Below are positions 1-7,100 of a stretch of 64,000 bases of DNA, piece after piece (within the stretch, counting starts at the first letter, position 1; every line of letters begins with the position of its first letter). The stretch is from assembly GCA_036387135.1 (NCBI GenBank), contig DASVUH010000026.1, positions 1-64,000 of the forward strand, given 5' to 3'. The position numbers and the translations under genes are program-made. This DNA is from JALZCH01 sp036387135. GTDB taxonomy: Bacteria > Acidobacteriota > Blastocatellia > Pyrinomonadales > Pyrinomonadaceae. The notes beneath the pieces are model-generated. The model was given only the letters and a program-made list of their open reading frames with translations. It searched no databases and was not told where the DNA came from.

Positions 1-21
1 CTTTGATTTATGTGTTCTATT

Positions 22-363
22 TTACCATAGAATGCCGATATTTACGAGTGGAAAGAGACAATCGCTGGAAAGCGCGATTGCTGTGGACACAATTCCTCCG
101 CCGCTTAAAAAGACGGCGGTATCCTTGTGAATTTGGATGAACCCGTTTGAGCTATGCCAGAACGCTTCGGTTTTCGGGAAAATCACGCGGCGCGCCGCAT
201 CAAGTATCCGCTCGCGTTCGTTTTGGTTTTTCTCAAAGGTCAATGCCGCCAGTAACACCAAAATCGCCTGCGCCCGCTCGTCGTCATCGTCAGCATAGTC
301 GTAAACCTTGTCCGCTAATTCGGTAACTTTTTCGGAAGAAAGTTTTAGATCAATCTTGTCCAT
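22..363 (-). CDS. Small acidic protein of unknown function, tandem paralogue of the next gene
   Basis: A 113-residue product that I do not recognise. Its first ~75 residues align with the neighbouring 97-residue protein at 370-663: both carry ELAD, YDY, an acidic stretch, an LLVL/ILVLLA-like helix, an ERE motif and the exact string VIFPKTE. The last ~35 residues differ and are hydrophobic (ending GILW). The ATG at 363 follows a GGGAGA ribosome binding site, only 6 bases after the upstream gene ends, so the two are co-transcribed. Its place in a string of small minus-strand genes beside a tail operon suggests a phage accessory gene. Function is unknown. Confidence 0.6.
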   Translation of the reverse strand: MDKIDLKLSSEKVTELADKVYDYADDDDERAQAILVLLAALTFEKNQNERERILDAARRVIFPKTEAFWHSSNGFIQIHKDTAVFLSGGGIVSTAIALSSDCLFPLVNIGILW

Positions 364-369
364 TTCGAT

Positions 370-663
370 CTATCTCCCTTTTTGTCTTGATTTTTTGTTC
401 CGTGAAAGAGCGGCTACAAACGCCTGTTCGATTATCCTGTCTGCGGTATTAAAATAGGATTCCGTCTTCGGAAAAATCACATTTTTAATCTCGTCGAACA
501 TCAGCTCGCGTTCCGTATGATTTTCCTGAAACGCCATCACCGCGAACAAAACTAACAGTGTTTTTGCTCGTGAATCGGCTGGGTCGTTGTCGTAGTCGTA
601 GGCAAAATCCGCCAACTCTCTGGTTAGTTCTTCGGGAAGTTTTACGTTTCTAAGCTCTCGCAT
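370..663 (-). CDS. Small acidic protein of unknown function, tandem paralogue
   Basis: A 97-residue product, paralogous to 22-363 (shared VIFPKTE, YDY and ERE motifs). Residues 1-75 are predicted mainly helical and acidic; the C-terminus turns basic (RNKKSRQKGR). The start is fixed by a strong AGGAGG ribosome binding site that lies inside the 3' end of the preceding 56-residue gene, whose last codons overlap this ATG. Such overlap indicates translational coupling. No catalytic motif or known domain is visible. Confidence 0.65.
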   Translation of the reverse strand: MRELRNVKLPEELTRELADFAYDYDNDPADSRAKTLLVLFAVMAFQENHTERELMFDEIKNVIFPKTESYFNTADRIIEQAFVAALSRNKKSRQKGR

Positions 664-820
664 CGCACACCTCCTCGTCTAAGCTCGGCGGGATTTCCGC
701 ATCCTGAATGGTTTTGGAAACAATGACTGGGACGTTTTCAAGGTGTTTTAGATACTCCTCAGCTTGCTCTTTCGTGCGAATTTCGTTGTCATCCTGTTTC
801 GTGGTATTCTCTTTTTGCAT
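650..820 (-). CDS. 56-residue acidic/charged small protein
   Basis: A short reading frame (begins MQKENTTKQ, ends EEVCDARA) with its own ribosome binding site (AAAGGAAA, 6 bases before the ATG) and a stop that overlaps the start of the 370-663 gene. It is highly charged with a short helical segment around EEYLKHLENV. Spacing and overlap argue that it is a real member of the small minus-strand operon. No family is recognised. Confidence 0.55.
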   Translation of the reverse strand: MQKENTTKQDDNEIRTKEQAEEYLKHLENVPVIVSKTIQDAEIPPSLDEEVCDARA

Positions 821-849
821 ATACATTTCCTTTCATTAGGGATTGTTGG

Positions 850-882
850 GGGTTTAGAGAAGCTGCGAACTTTTCTAAACCC
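850..882. other. Intercistronic hairpin in the minus-strand operon
   Basis: A 13-bp inverted repeat (GGGTTTAGAGAAG / CTTTTCTAAACCC, one mismatch) with a 7-base loop lies a few bases past the stop of the 890-1102 gene. A T-rich run follows on the + strand, so it resembles a terminator for + transcription, although the nearby genes read on the minus strand. On the minus strand it may be an RNA processing or partial termination element. A similarly placed hairpin is at 21109-21141. Confidence 0.45.
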
Positions 883-889
883 TTTCGTT

Positions 890-1102
890 TTATTTCGTCA
901 GACCAAACAAAATTTGCTCGGCTTTAATTTTTGCGATTTCGTCTTTGACTAACTCAAAAGCCAAATCCATTGTCGAGCCAAACTTGTAAACGCCGAAGAA
1001 ATCGCCCTGCGTTTTCACGGTGGCAATCGCCCCGCGTCCGATGTGTTCAATTTCAATCGTTAATCCGAAGGCTTGATTTATTTGTGGTTTTACTTGAATC
1101 AT
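890..1102 (-). CDS. 70-residue conserved element protein (paralogue of 22146-22373)
   Basis: The product shares a strongly conserved core with the 75-residue protein at 22146-22373: EHIGRGA-ATVK, (F/Y)GVYK and STMDLAFEL. This suggests a small beta-rich N-terminal part followed by a helix. The ATG follows an AGGAGAG ribosome binding site. It is the first gene after the divergent promoter at 1139-1167 and so leads the small minus-strand operon. I do not recognise the family; having one copy on each side of the tail operon suggests an accessory gene of the mobile element. Confidence 0.65.
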   Translation of the reverse strand: MIQVKPQINQAFGLTIEIEHIGRGAIATVKTQGDFFGVYKFGSTMDLAFELVKDEIAKIKAEQILFGLTK

Positions 1103-1138
1103 CGTCTCTCCTGTTTCGTCGTTTTCGACTGTAATAAG

Positions 1139-1167
1139 ATATTACTAAATCTAGTAAGGATTGTCAA
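1139..1167 (-). promoter_or_regulatory. Sigma70-type promoter with overlapping operator for the minus-strand operon
   Basis: Reading leftwards there is a perfect -35 TTGACA (1162-1167), a 17-base spacer and a -10 TAATAT (1139-1144). The spacer holds the inverted repeat TTACTAAATCTAGTAA (1142-1157, form TTAC-N8-GTAA), which overlaps the first three bases of the -10. It lies 37 bases upstream of the 890-1102 gene. The layout predicts repression by the product of the adjacent HTH gene. Confidence 0.7.
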
Positions 1168-1214
1168 ATAAAGTAATGCTAAATCTATGAATGATTTTTT
1201 AGGTATTCATAAAT

Positions 1215-1243
1215 TTGACATTCCTTACTTATCTGCGTAATAT
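1215..1243 (+). promoter_or_regulatory. Sigma70-type promoter with operator for the HTH regulator (leaderless)
   Basis: A perfect -35 TTGACA (1215-1220), 17-base spacer and -10 TAATAT (1238-1243) mirror the divergent promoter at 1139-1167. The spacer contains TTACTTATCTGCGTAA (1225-1240), again TTAC-N8-GTAA overlapping the first three bases of the -10. The ATG at 1251 is only 8 bases past the -10, so the transcript would start at or next to the start codon and would be leaderless. Confidence 0.7.
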
Positions 1244-1250
1244 TATTATT

Positions 1251-1484
1251 ATGAACGTGGTAACTGTAAGAATCAGAGAGACAGCGCAATCGCGCGGGAT
1301 TACAACTGCGTATCAGCTACAAAAAGCAACGGGCGTACAGCCTAGCTTGGCGGCTAAGTGGTATCGGAATGATTTGAAGATGATTGGGATTGAGACGATA
1401 GACCTACTTTGTAAGGTTTTGAAATGTACTCCGAATGACTTACTCCACTACGAGCCGGAAAAAGAGAGCAGTTTAAAGGTTTAG
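1251..1484 (+). CDS. Small XRE/Cro-CI-type helix-turn-helix regulator
   Basis: A 77-residue protein that is essentially one HTH domain of the lambda-repressor-like fold. Helices cover RIRETAQSRGI, AYQLQKATGV (first HTH helix), SLAAKWYRN (recognition region) and IETIDLLCKVLKCTPNDLLHY, the last being the usual XRE ending. I chose the ATG at 1251 over the TTG at 1215 because 1215-1220 is the -35 box. The gene is divergent from the small minus-strand operon and flanked by two matching operators, so it is probably the repressor of both promoters. It has no peptidase or oligomerisation domain, so it may be closer to Cro or to Rgg-free single-domain repressors than to full-length CI. Confidence 0.8.
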   Translation: MNVVTVRIRETAQSRGITTAYQLQKATGVQPSLAAKWYRNDLKMIGIETIDLLCKVLKCTPNDLLHYEPEKESSLKV

Positions 1485-1485
1485 G

Positions 1486-1641
1486 TTTTTGAAAAGTTTT
1501 CGGCGGTTTCGGCTGTCGAAATTACCACGGGGTACGGCGCGGTTTCCTTCGGCGCGGACTGGTAAGGTCGGGTCTGAATGGGAGTGGCGGGGCGGGTCGT
1601 GGCATGTTCAGCTTAGGTAAGGAGAGGGCGCATTGTGCGCC
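1486..1641 (+). ncRNA. Candidate noncoding unit A: 5' hairpin, 20 GG-phased pentamers, 3' hairpin
   Basis: After the HTH gene there is no convincing reading frame. The unit begins with TTTTTGAAAAGTTTTCGGC and a short imperfect hairpin (about 1498-1520). From 1531 to 1630 the sequence reads as 20 consecutive pentamers, 15 of which begin with GG (forms such as GGTAA, GGCGG, GGTCT). It ends in a 6-bp stem GGCGCA/TGCGCC (1627-1641). The same layout recurs 180 bases downstream. Five-base phasing is not a codon pattern and the frames contain stops, so an RNA or DNA structural role is more likely than a protein. I cannot assign it to a known RNA family. Confidence 0.45.
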
Positions 1642-1668
1642 TTCTATAAATAACAAGCTATTTTAAAA

Positions 1669-1830
1669 TTTTTGAAAGGTTTTCGGCAGCTAATACTGCC
1701 GAATTTTCATGGCACGGTCTGGTCTCGAATGGAAAGGTCAGTATGGTTGAGGTCAGGTGTGGCGTGTCAAGGTGAGGCACGGCAGGTTTATGTCTGGTAA
1801 GGAAAAGAGGCGAAATTTCGCCTCTTTTTA
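1669..1830 (+). ncRNA. Candidate noncoding unit B: second GG-phased pentamer array with terminator
   Basis: This is a diverged copy of unit A. It has the same 5' motif (TTTTTGAAAGGTTTTCGGC), a cleaner hairpin TTCGGCAG/CTGCCGAA, then 20 pentamers from 1711 to 1810 of which 13 begin with GG. It ends in the perfect palindrome AGAGGCGAAATTTCGCCTCT (1806-1825) followed by TTTT, a convincing rho-independent terminator. The pentamer texts differ between units while the phase is kept, which implies selection on the GG rhythm rather than recent duplication. Confidence 0.5.
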
Positions 1831-1852
1831 ATTTTGTAGTATATTGCCGGGC

Positions 1853-1915
1853 ATGATAAAGCTAATCGCACTTATTTTATTTATCGGTCTTCTGTTCCGT
1901 GAAAAGGGAGATTGA
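1853..1915 (+). CDS. Possible 20-residue hydrophobic peptide (type I toxin-like)
   Basis: The frame reads MIKLIALILFIGLLFREKGD: one short membrane-spanning stretch then a charged tail. That resembles the general design of small type I toxins such as Ibs, but I see no sequence match to a family. There is no clear ribosome binding site; a TAGTAT -10-like box lies just upstream (about 1837-1842). The stop codon sits inside the loop of the following terminator. Coding status is uncertain. Confidence 0.3.
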   Translation: MIKLIALILFIGLLFREKGD

Positions 1916-1930
1916 TTTCTCCCTTTTTTT
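1902..1930 (+). terminator. Rho-independent terminator
   Basis: A 10-bp inverted repeat AAAAGGGAGA/TCTCCCTTTT with a 6-base loop runs into a continuous T tract (1924-1930). It closes the short transcript containing the 1853-1915 frame and insulates it from the gene at 2092. Confidence 0.8.
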
Positions 1931-2091
1931 ATTTGTTATTTCCTGCATTTTGCTTGAATTTTAAAGCCGAAAGGTGAACGAATGGTGAACGTTTTGTTAT
2001 CAGGAATCAAGGAGATGGCTTACCTTCAAAGTTGCTTTTGGGGTATAGTGCGGGCGCTAGATCAATCTCTTTCATTTCAAGGAACCTTATT

Positions 2092-2856
2092 ATGCCTCTG
2101 ATTAATTGTCCAGATTGTCAAAAAGAAGTGTCGGATATAGCCCCCAATTGCCTAAACTGTGGCAGACCGATTGCCGGAAGTATCGGTATAAACAACGAGA
2201 CTGTTAATCACAGCCGCGATTTTACGCCAATATCAGTAGCGCCGCATCAATCCCATGCTAAGCCACCTTCTACTGCCAAAGCTTTGCTTATTGTGGGAGC
2301 AATCCTTGTCGGTGTTTTCGTAGTGCTGCCGTTTTTTACATGGTACATGAATCGCGGCAATGTAACAGCTAATAACAACTCGAATTCGGCTCCTTATGTG
2401 GCGTCGCTTCCGTATTCAACTACAACTCAGGCAGCAGCAACACCCACACCGAGTTTAGCTGATTCGGTTGCCGATACAAGCGAAGCGGCTATCAGAGCAA
2501 ATGTAGCGGAAGTTGATAAATCAATTACGTACGAACACCTAAAGAAAAACGCTGACCGATATTCGGGTAAAGCATGGATGTTTAAAGGAAAGATTTTGCA
2601 GGTTTTTGAGCAGAACGGACAAACAGGAGCTCGTGTTTCTCTTGATGACTGGGGAAACAAACCGGTTTGGGTCGCTTGCAACTGTACAACCGATTTTGTT
2701 GAAAATGACCGAGTTTTTGTAGTGGGTTACCTCACCGGAACTTATTCATACACTTCCCAAGCTAATTGGGAAATTACTATTCCGGCGCTCGCCGCTCGCG
2801 CCATTCTCAGCTCAAAAGATTCAGTAAAGTACCAAGCTGAGAAAAAAGGGAAGTAG
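2092..2856 (+). CDS. Zinc-ribbon, single-TM protein with OB-fold-like C-terminal domain
   Basis: A 254-residue protein. Residues 1-30 form a zinc ribbon (CPDC...CLNCG). A Pro/Ser/Thr-rich linker leads to one membrane helix (about residues 60-85, ALLIVGAILVGVFVVLPFF). A second low-complexity linker (TPTPS) follows. The C-terminal ~110 residues (YEHLKKNADRYSGKAWMFKGKI... to ITIPALAARAIL) look like the tRNA_anti-like OB fold seen in many bacterial membrane zinc-ribbon proteins. I chose the ATG at 2092, which has an AAGGAA site upstream, over an earlier non-ATG start. It lies directly before the tape measure gene, where sheath and tube genes would be expected, but nothing in it resembles them. 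Function is unknown. Confidence 0.65.
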   Translation: MPLINCPDCQKEVSDIAPNCLNCGRPIAGSIGINNETVNHSRDFTPISVAPHQSHAKPPSTAKALLIVGAILVGVFVVLPFFTWYMNRGNVTANNNSNSAPYVASLPYSTTTQAAATPTPSLADSVADTSEAAIRANVAEVDKSITYEHLKKNADRYSGKAWMFKGKILQVFEQNGQTGARVSLDDWGNKPVWVACNCTTDFVENDRVFVVGYLTGTYSYTSQANWEITIPALAARAILSSKDSVKYQAEKKGK

Positions 2857-2908
2857 CGGTAAATCCCGAACACATTTAACTACGACGCCGTGTTTTACTA
2901 GCCGGTGT

Positions 2909-5900
2909 ATGGCTGGCGAAACTTACAAACTTTCACTTCTTCTTGAGGCATCTGACCGCGCTTCTAACAAGGTCAACACACTCGTTAATTCACTTCTAAA
3001 ACTCCGCAACGAGTCAAAACAGACACATTCCGCTTACTCTAAATTACAAAATGCACTCAATAAACCGCTTTCCAACAGTGGCACAAAAGCGGCGTCTTCA
3101 ATCCGCAATATCGGCAGGGATGCAGCAAAATCCGAAAAGGACGTTGACCGTTTAGGGCGAAAAATTGATTCGTTAAATAAAAAACAGGTTCGCCCGTCTT
3201 CGCGTTTTAGCCCTGATGAAAATTACGACACAACGCCCAGTCGTCGGCGCAGAAATGGAAAATCAGAAGTAGATAGGATTCTCGAAGAAGAAGAAAATCA
3301 CCGCCGAAAAAACAGCGTAGTAGGTAGGTTTGCCAATGTAAATGACCGTTATCTCGAACCGACAAGACAAATCGCAGGCGTTTGGCGAGAAAATTACGAC
3401 AGCCTCTCAAGATACACCGACGCCGCCACAAAACTGATTCGCGCAGAAGCCGGATTGAAAATCATCGGCTTATCGCCGGGAGACCAACAAAGCGCATTTC
3501 AATTTATTGACCGCGTATCGAAAGATATTCGCGGAGTTTCAAAAATCGACATCACCAAAGGAATGGTTGATGCCGTCGGCGCGTTCGGTGACGTGCAGCA
3601 GGCGGGGCGATTTTTGCCTTCGATGATGCGCTACAAAATGAATTTGTCGGCGTATTTCGGCGAAGAGATGTCGCCGCAACAGGTCAATCATCAAATGCTC
3701 TCGTCGGCAAAAGCGCTCGAATATATCGGCGTCACGCAAAAAGGCGAAGCTGAAACCGACAAATGGATGCAGGAATTCGTCCGCATCTCGGCATCGACTG
3801 GCGGCAGGGTAACGCCGGATGAAATTCTTACAATGCTCCGGCGTGGCAAAGTTGCAACTCGTGGGTTGACCCCAGAAGGCTTGAGAGCGTCGGCTTCCCT
3901 GATCGAAGATTTTGGTGCCCCGACTGCGGGCACCGCGATGATGAGCCTTTACCAACAGCTTGTTGGCGGCGTGATGAAAGAATCAGCCGTTGCGCAGTTT
4001 CAAAAATACGGGTTGCTGAAAGAAGGCGGATTCGAGTTTAAAAAAGGAACGACGACGGCGAAAAAGGTATTACCGGGCGGCAATATTCTCGGCGATTTGA
4101 TGCAGCAAAACCCGATGGAAGCGGGCAAAGTTTTCCTCGAAAAATTGCGTGCTGGCGGACTAAACACCGACAATCAAACCGAATTGAGAAACGTCATGGC
4201 GATTATGTTTCAAAATCGAAACGCTTTCGCCTATATGGATTCGCTCGTTACGCAACGCCAACAAATCGAAAAAGAAGCGCAGCGAATGGGCGTTTCCGCA
4301 GATACGCTGCAACAGCAAAAACTCCTTGATACCGATAAAGACCTCAAACGGTTGAAACAGCTTCAGGAATACGAAGCGCAGATGGAGAACTTCAGAATCT
4401 CCATGGGGCAGAATCTTATTCCGGCTGCTTCAAAATTCATGAATGCGGCGACTCCGATTCTGCAATTTATCGGCGACAACCCGAATGTTGCAACTTGGGG
4501 CGCTGGTTTTCTCGTTGCGGCAAAAGGTTTAAGTTTTCTTTCACAATCTGCTTCTTTACTTAGTAATTCGGGAAATATAGTTTCGTGGTTTTCCAATTCC
4601 CGCCAAGCTGCCGACTTAACCGCTACATCCTTCAGCCGAGCCGGAAACGCCGCAACAACAATGCGTCAATCATTGATGACGCGAATGTCGGCACCGCTTC
4701 CAATCGCTCTGAAAATCGGGGCGATCATCGGACTCGAAGAGGCGATTCGCGCCAACGTCGAAGGATATTTTGCAGCCAAAGACGCGCAAAATCGCCGCGA
4801 CAAAGTAATCAAGGACGGGAATAAAGGAACCGACGAATTTTTCAAGGAAGTCGGGCAGCCGTATCAGATTCGGCAACGCACCGACATCGACGATGGTGAA
4901 AAACAAACGATCCTGCGCCAGCGTGAACAGGCGATAAAGGTGACGGCATCGGGAGTATTCTCAAAAGTCAACGACGACAACGATTTGCTGCAATCGCTCG
5001 GCGTCAAATCCGCCGCGACGTGGGGAGAAGCCGCAGCCGACAAATTAAAAATGGCGTGGTGGGTTCCCGGAATGAAATCGCCTTACGCCGGCGCAAACGG
5101 TAATTTTTCGCGCGAAAAAGCCGTGCAAACCTTCCGCAAAGAAGGCGATCAATTAAAATACGTCGAGGTGATGAAGGAATTTATTCGCGCATTGCCTCAG
5201 CAAATTCCCGGCGGCGATCAAAAATCACAATCGGCGCGCAGCGAGATTCTCGAAGTTTTGAAACTGGTTCAGCCCGATTCGTTCAAACAGGCGCAATCAC
5301 AGCTTCAGGCGGAATCAATCGACCAAATGAAGCAGCAGCTTCTAGCCGGTTTGCAGATCACACAGGAACAGGCGAGCGCCGTGACGCAGATGATGCAGGC
5401 GCAGCAGCAGCAAGCGGCGGCAAACACGCAATCGCAAACCGAATTCGCACAAAGCCTGCTCGGTTTATCGCAGCCCGCGCAATCGGCTGGCACGGCGTTA
5501 TCGCTGCTGCCGAACCCCGCCGCTGCAACGGCAAACGCGCTCGGGTTGATGCCGCCACCCGTTACGGACGCCGCCAATCAAATGGGCGTGTTGGCGAGCG
5601 CGACGAATCAGGTTCCCGGACCGTTGACAAACATCGCGTCATCGGCAAATGCGACATCAGGTTCGCTCGATGGTTTGACGGCAAAAATCTCATCTTTCCA
5701 AATGCCCGTTCCGCAGATACAGACGTTTGCCGTCGGCGTTCCGGGCGCCGGAGTTGTGACCAGAGGCGGTGGCGGTCGGCATCACAGCGCGCCGCCGCGC
5801 AAATCGTCATTCAATATTTTCGGCGGCGGCTCGCCCGCATCTGTTTTATTTCCGTCAAAAGCATCCGGCGGAAAAGTCACGCGCGACGGTTTTGCCGAAA

Positions 5901-6379
5901 TTCACGCTAACGAGCTTATCGTTCCGGCATCGGTCACGCGCCGCTACGAACAGCCTCGCGGGTTAAATCAACTGTTTTCTCTGGTACAGGATGCAGATGG
6001 TAAACGCGGTAATCGCTATGAAAAACCTCGCAGCGTCATCCAAAACGTCGTTCACAATGCCGACGGTAAACGCGGCAGTTCAATGGCGAACCTAATCCAG
6101 ACCGCCCGCGATGCCGACGCCGTTCGCTCGGAAAGAAGCGTTGAAATAGCGGGCGCGCCAGCTCAAAGCGCTATAGCACAAAGCAGCACATCAGGGCAGT
6201 CAAAACTCTTTGAGAATTTCAGCATGCCGGTGACGATAAAGGAGAGCGGATCACGCGTAACCGCCGCCGATATTAAGCGACAACTTATGGCTGAATTCTC
6301 AAATCTGCTGGATCAGCACATGGGTCAAATCGAAAACTCATTGGCGCGTTCCTTCGACTTCGGGCGTGAGCGCGAATAA
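2909..6379 (+). CDS. Phage tail tape measure protein
   Basis: At 1,156 residues this is the longest protein of the upstream tail module and sits where gene T sits in P2-like operons. The N-terminus is a Ser/Asn/Lys-rich coiled coil (residues 1-140). The centre is helical, with a hydrophobic patch near residues 530-580. Residues 800-900 are Gln/Ala-rich and coiled-coil-like. The C-terminus has the tape-measure-like phrase SGGKVTRDGFAEIHANELIV followed by Arg-rich near-repeats built on DADGKRG/NADGKRG. It would set tail length and act in DNA or cargo passage. No clear Shine-Dalgarno precedes the ATG. No transglycosylase or peptidase domain is visible. Confidence 0.85.
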   Translation: MAGETYKLSLLLEASDRASNKVNTLVNSLLKLRNESKQTHSAYSKLQNALNKPLSNSGTKAASSIRNIGRDAAKSEKDVDRLGRKIDSLNKKQVRPSSRFSPDENYDTTPSRRRRNGKSEVDRILEEEENHRRKNSVVGRFANVNDRYLEPTRQIAGVWRENYDSLSRYTDAATKLIRAEAGLKIIGLSPGDQQSAFQFIDRVSKDIRGVSKIDITKGMVDAVGAFGDVQQAGRFLPSMMRYKMNLSAYFGEEMSPQQVNHQMLSSAKALEYIGVTQKGEAETDKWMQEFVRISASTGGRVTPDEILTMLRRGKVATRGLTPEGLRASASLIEDFGAPTAGTAMMSLYQQLVGGVMKESAVAQFQKYGLLKEGGFEFKKGTTTAKKVLPGGNILGDLMQQNPMEAGKVFLEKLRAGGLNTDNQTELRNVMAIMFQNRNAFAYMDSLVTQRQQIEKEAQRMGVSADTLQQQKLLDTDKDLKRLKQLQEYEAQMENFRISMGQNLIPAASKFMNAATPILQFIGDNPNVATWGAGFLVAAKGLSFLSQSASLLSNSGNIVSWFSNSRQAADLTATSFSRAGNAATTMRQSLMTRMSAPLPIALKIGAIIGLEEAIRANVEGYFAAKDAQNRRDKVIKDGNKGTDEFFKEVGQPYQIRQRTDIDDGEKQTILRQREQAIKVTASGVFSKVNDDNDLLQSLGVKSAATWGEAAADKLKMAWWVPGMKSPYAGANGNFSREKAVQTFRKEGDQLKYVEVMKEFIRALPQQIPGGDQKSQSARSEILEVLKLVQPDSFKQAQSQLQAESIDQMKQQLLAGLQITQEQASAVTQMMQAQQQQAAANTQSQTEFAQSLLGLSQPAQSAGTALSLLPNPAAATANALGLMPPPVTDAANQMGVLASATNQVPGPLTNIASSANATSGSLDGLTAKISSFQMPVPQIQTFAVGVPGAGVVTRGGGGRHHSAPPRKSSFNIFGGGSPASVLFPSKASGGKVTRDGFAEIHANELIVPASVTRRYEQPRGLNQLFSLVQDADGKRGNRYEKPRSVIQNVVHNADGKRGSSMANLIQTARDADAVRSERSVEIAGAPAQSAIAQSSTSGQSKLFENFSMPVTIKESGSRVTAADIKRQLMAEFSNLLDQHMGQIENSLARSFDFGRERE

Positions 6380-6419
6380 ACACATTTAAATCCGCCGAAA
6401 AGCGACAATTTAGCTTGAG

Positions 6420-6839
6420 ATGGCGGAAGCGACTTTACAACTTATCAACCTTGAAGGCGGCGGCAGCTTCGATTTTCAGTTTTTTCCTGCGACGGTAGTA
6501 ACCGACGACAGGGCAAACTGGGAGCGTCAGGATTTAACACACGGAGAAAAACCGCTTTTTTACGCTAACCGGGAGCCGCGCACCGTTACTTTTCCTGAGC
6601 TTTATCTCGATCAGACTCACACAAACCAGAGCATTCGCCCGCAAATGGAAGCAATTGCGAAACTGATGGAGGAGGTATCGGGACTCGGGCGACCGCCGAA
6701 ATTGCTCGCCGTTTGGGGCGGCTGGCAGGAATTATGCGTTCTCGAAGAATATTCGGCGAAGGAAATATTTCATCACCGGGAAGGTCACCCTTTGCGCGCA
6801 GAAATCCGAATCACAATCGTGCGTATACAAAACGGGTAA
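6420..6839 (+). CDS. Tail tube-terminal/baseplate adaptor protein (gpU / CIS-tube-like)
   Basis: A 139-residue protein between the tape measure and the LysM protein, the place of gpU in P2 and of the CIS_tube family (Afp7-like) in contractile systems. Supporting signatures are FQFFPATVVTD near the N-terminus, PPKLLAVWGGW in the middle and a C-terminal strand pattern EGHPLRAEIRITI, which matches the family habit of a G-x-P-x-R-A turn before the last strand. It probably connects the tube to the baseplate hub. It is 6 bases ahead of the next gene. Confidence 0.65.
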   Translation: MAEATLQLINLEGGGSFDFQFFPATVVTDDRANWERQDLTHGEKPLFYANREPRTVTFPELYLDQTHTNQSIRPQMEAIAKLMEEVSGLGRPPKLLAVWGGWQELCVLEEYSAKEIFHHREGHPLRAEIRITIVRIQNG

Positions 6840-6845
6840 TTAAAG

Positions 6846-7100
6846 ATGTCAAAACGCTCAAAACCGCCGTATGAAAGATTCGGAAAAGCCACGCCGCTCG
6901 AAGACGCTCGCCTCAGGATTCACGTCTGGCGCGAGGGCGACCGCCTTTCCGTTCTCGCCGAACAGTATCTCGACGATTGGCGATTGTGGCGCGTGATCGC
7001 AGACCGCAGCAAAATTACCGACCCGCGCAAAATCGCCGTCGGCACTGAATTGATCGTTCCCGAAATCCCGCTTGAGAAAGGAATTTACGAATCGACATGA
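6846..7100 (+). CDS. LysM-domain tail protein X
   Basis: An 84-residue protein made of one LysM module: GDRLSVLAEQYLDDWRLWRVIADRSKI, then TELIVPEIP. It matches tail protein X (gpX) of P2-like phages, which binds peptidoglycan or stabilises the baseplate hub. Its TGA overlaps the ATG of the next gene (ATGA), so translation is coupled. The U-X-D order matches P2. Confidence 0.8.
   Translation: MSKRSKPPYERFGKATPLEDARLRIHVWREGDRLSVLAEQYLDDWRLWRVIADRSKITDPRKIAVGTELIVPEIPLEKGIYEST

Noticed and set aside
764..952. + strand frame of 62 codons
   Set aside because: It overlaps two minus-strand genes that have good ribosome binding sites and lies across the 850-882 hairpin.
1486..1830. CRISPR array
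   Set aside because: The repeats are 5 bases long with no spacers of fixed length and no cas genes; the structure is a phased GG array.
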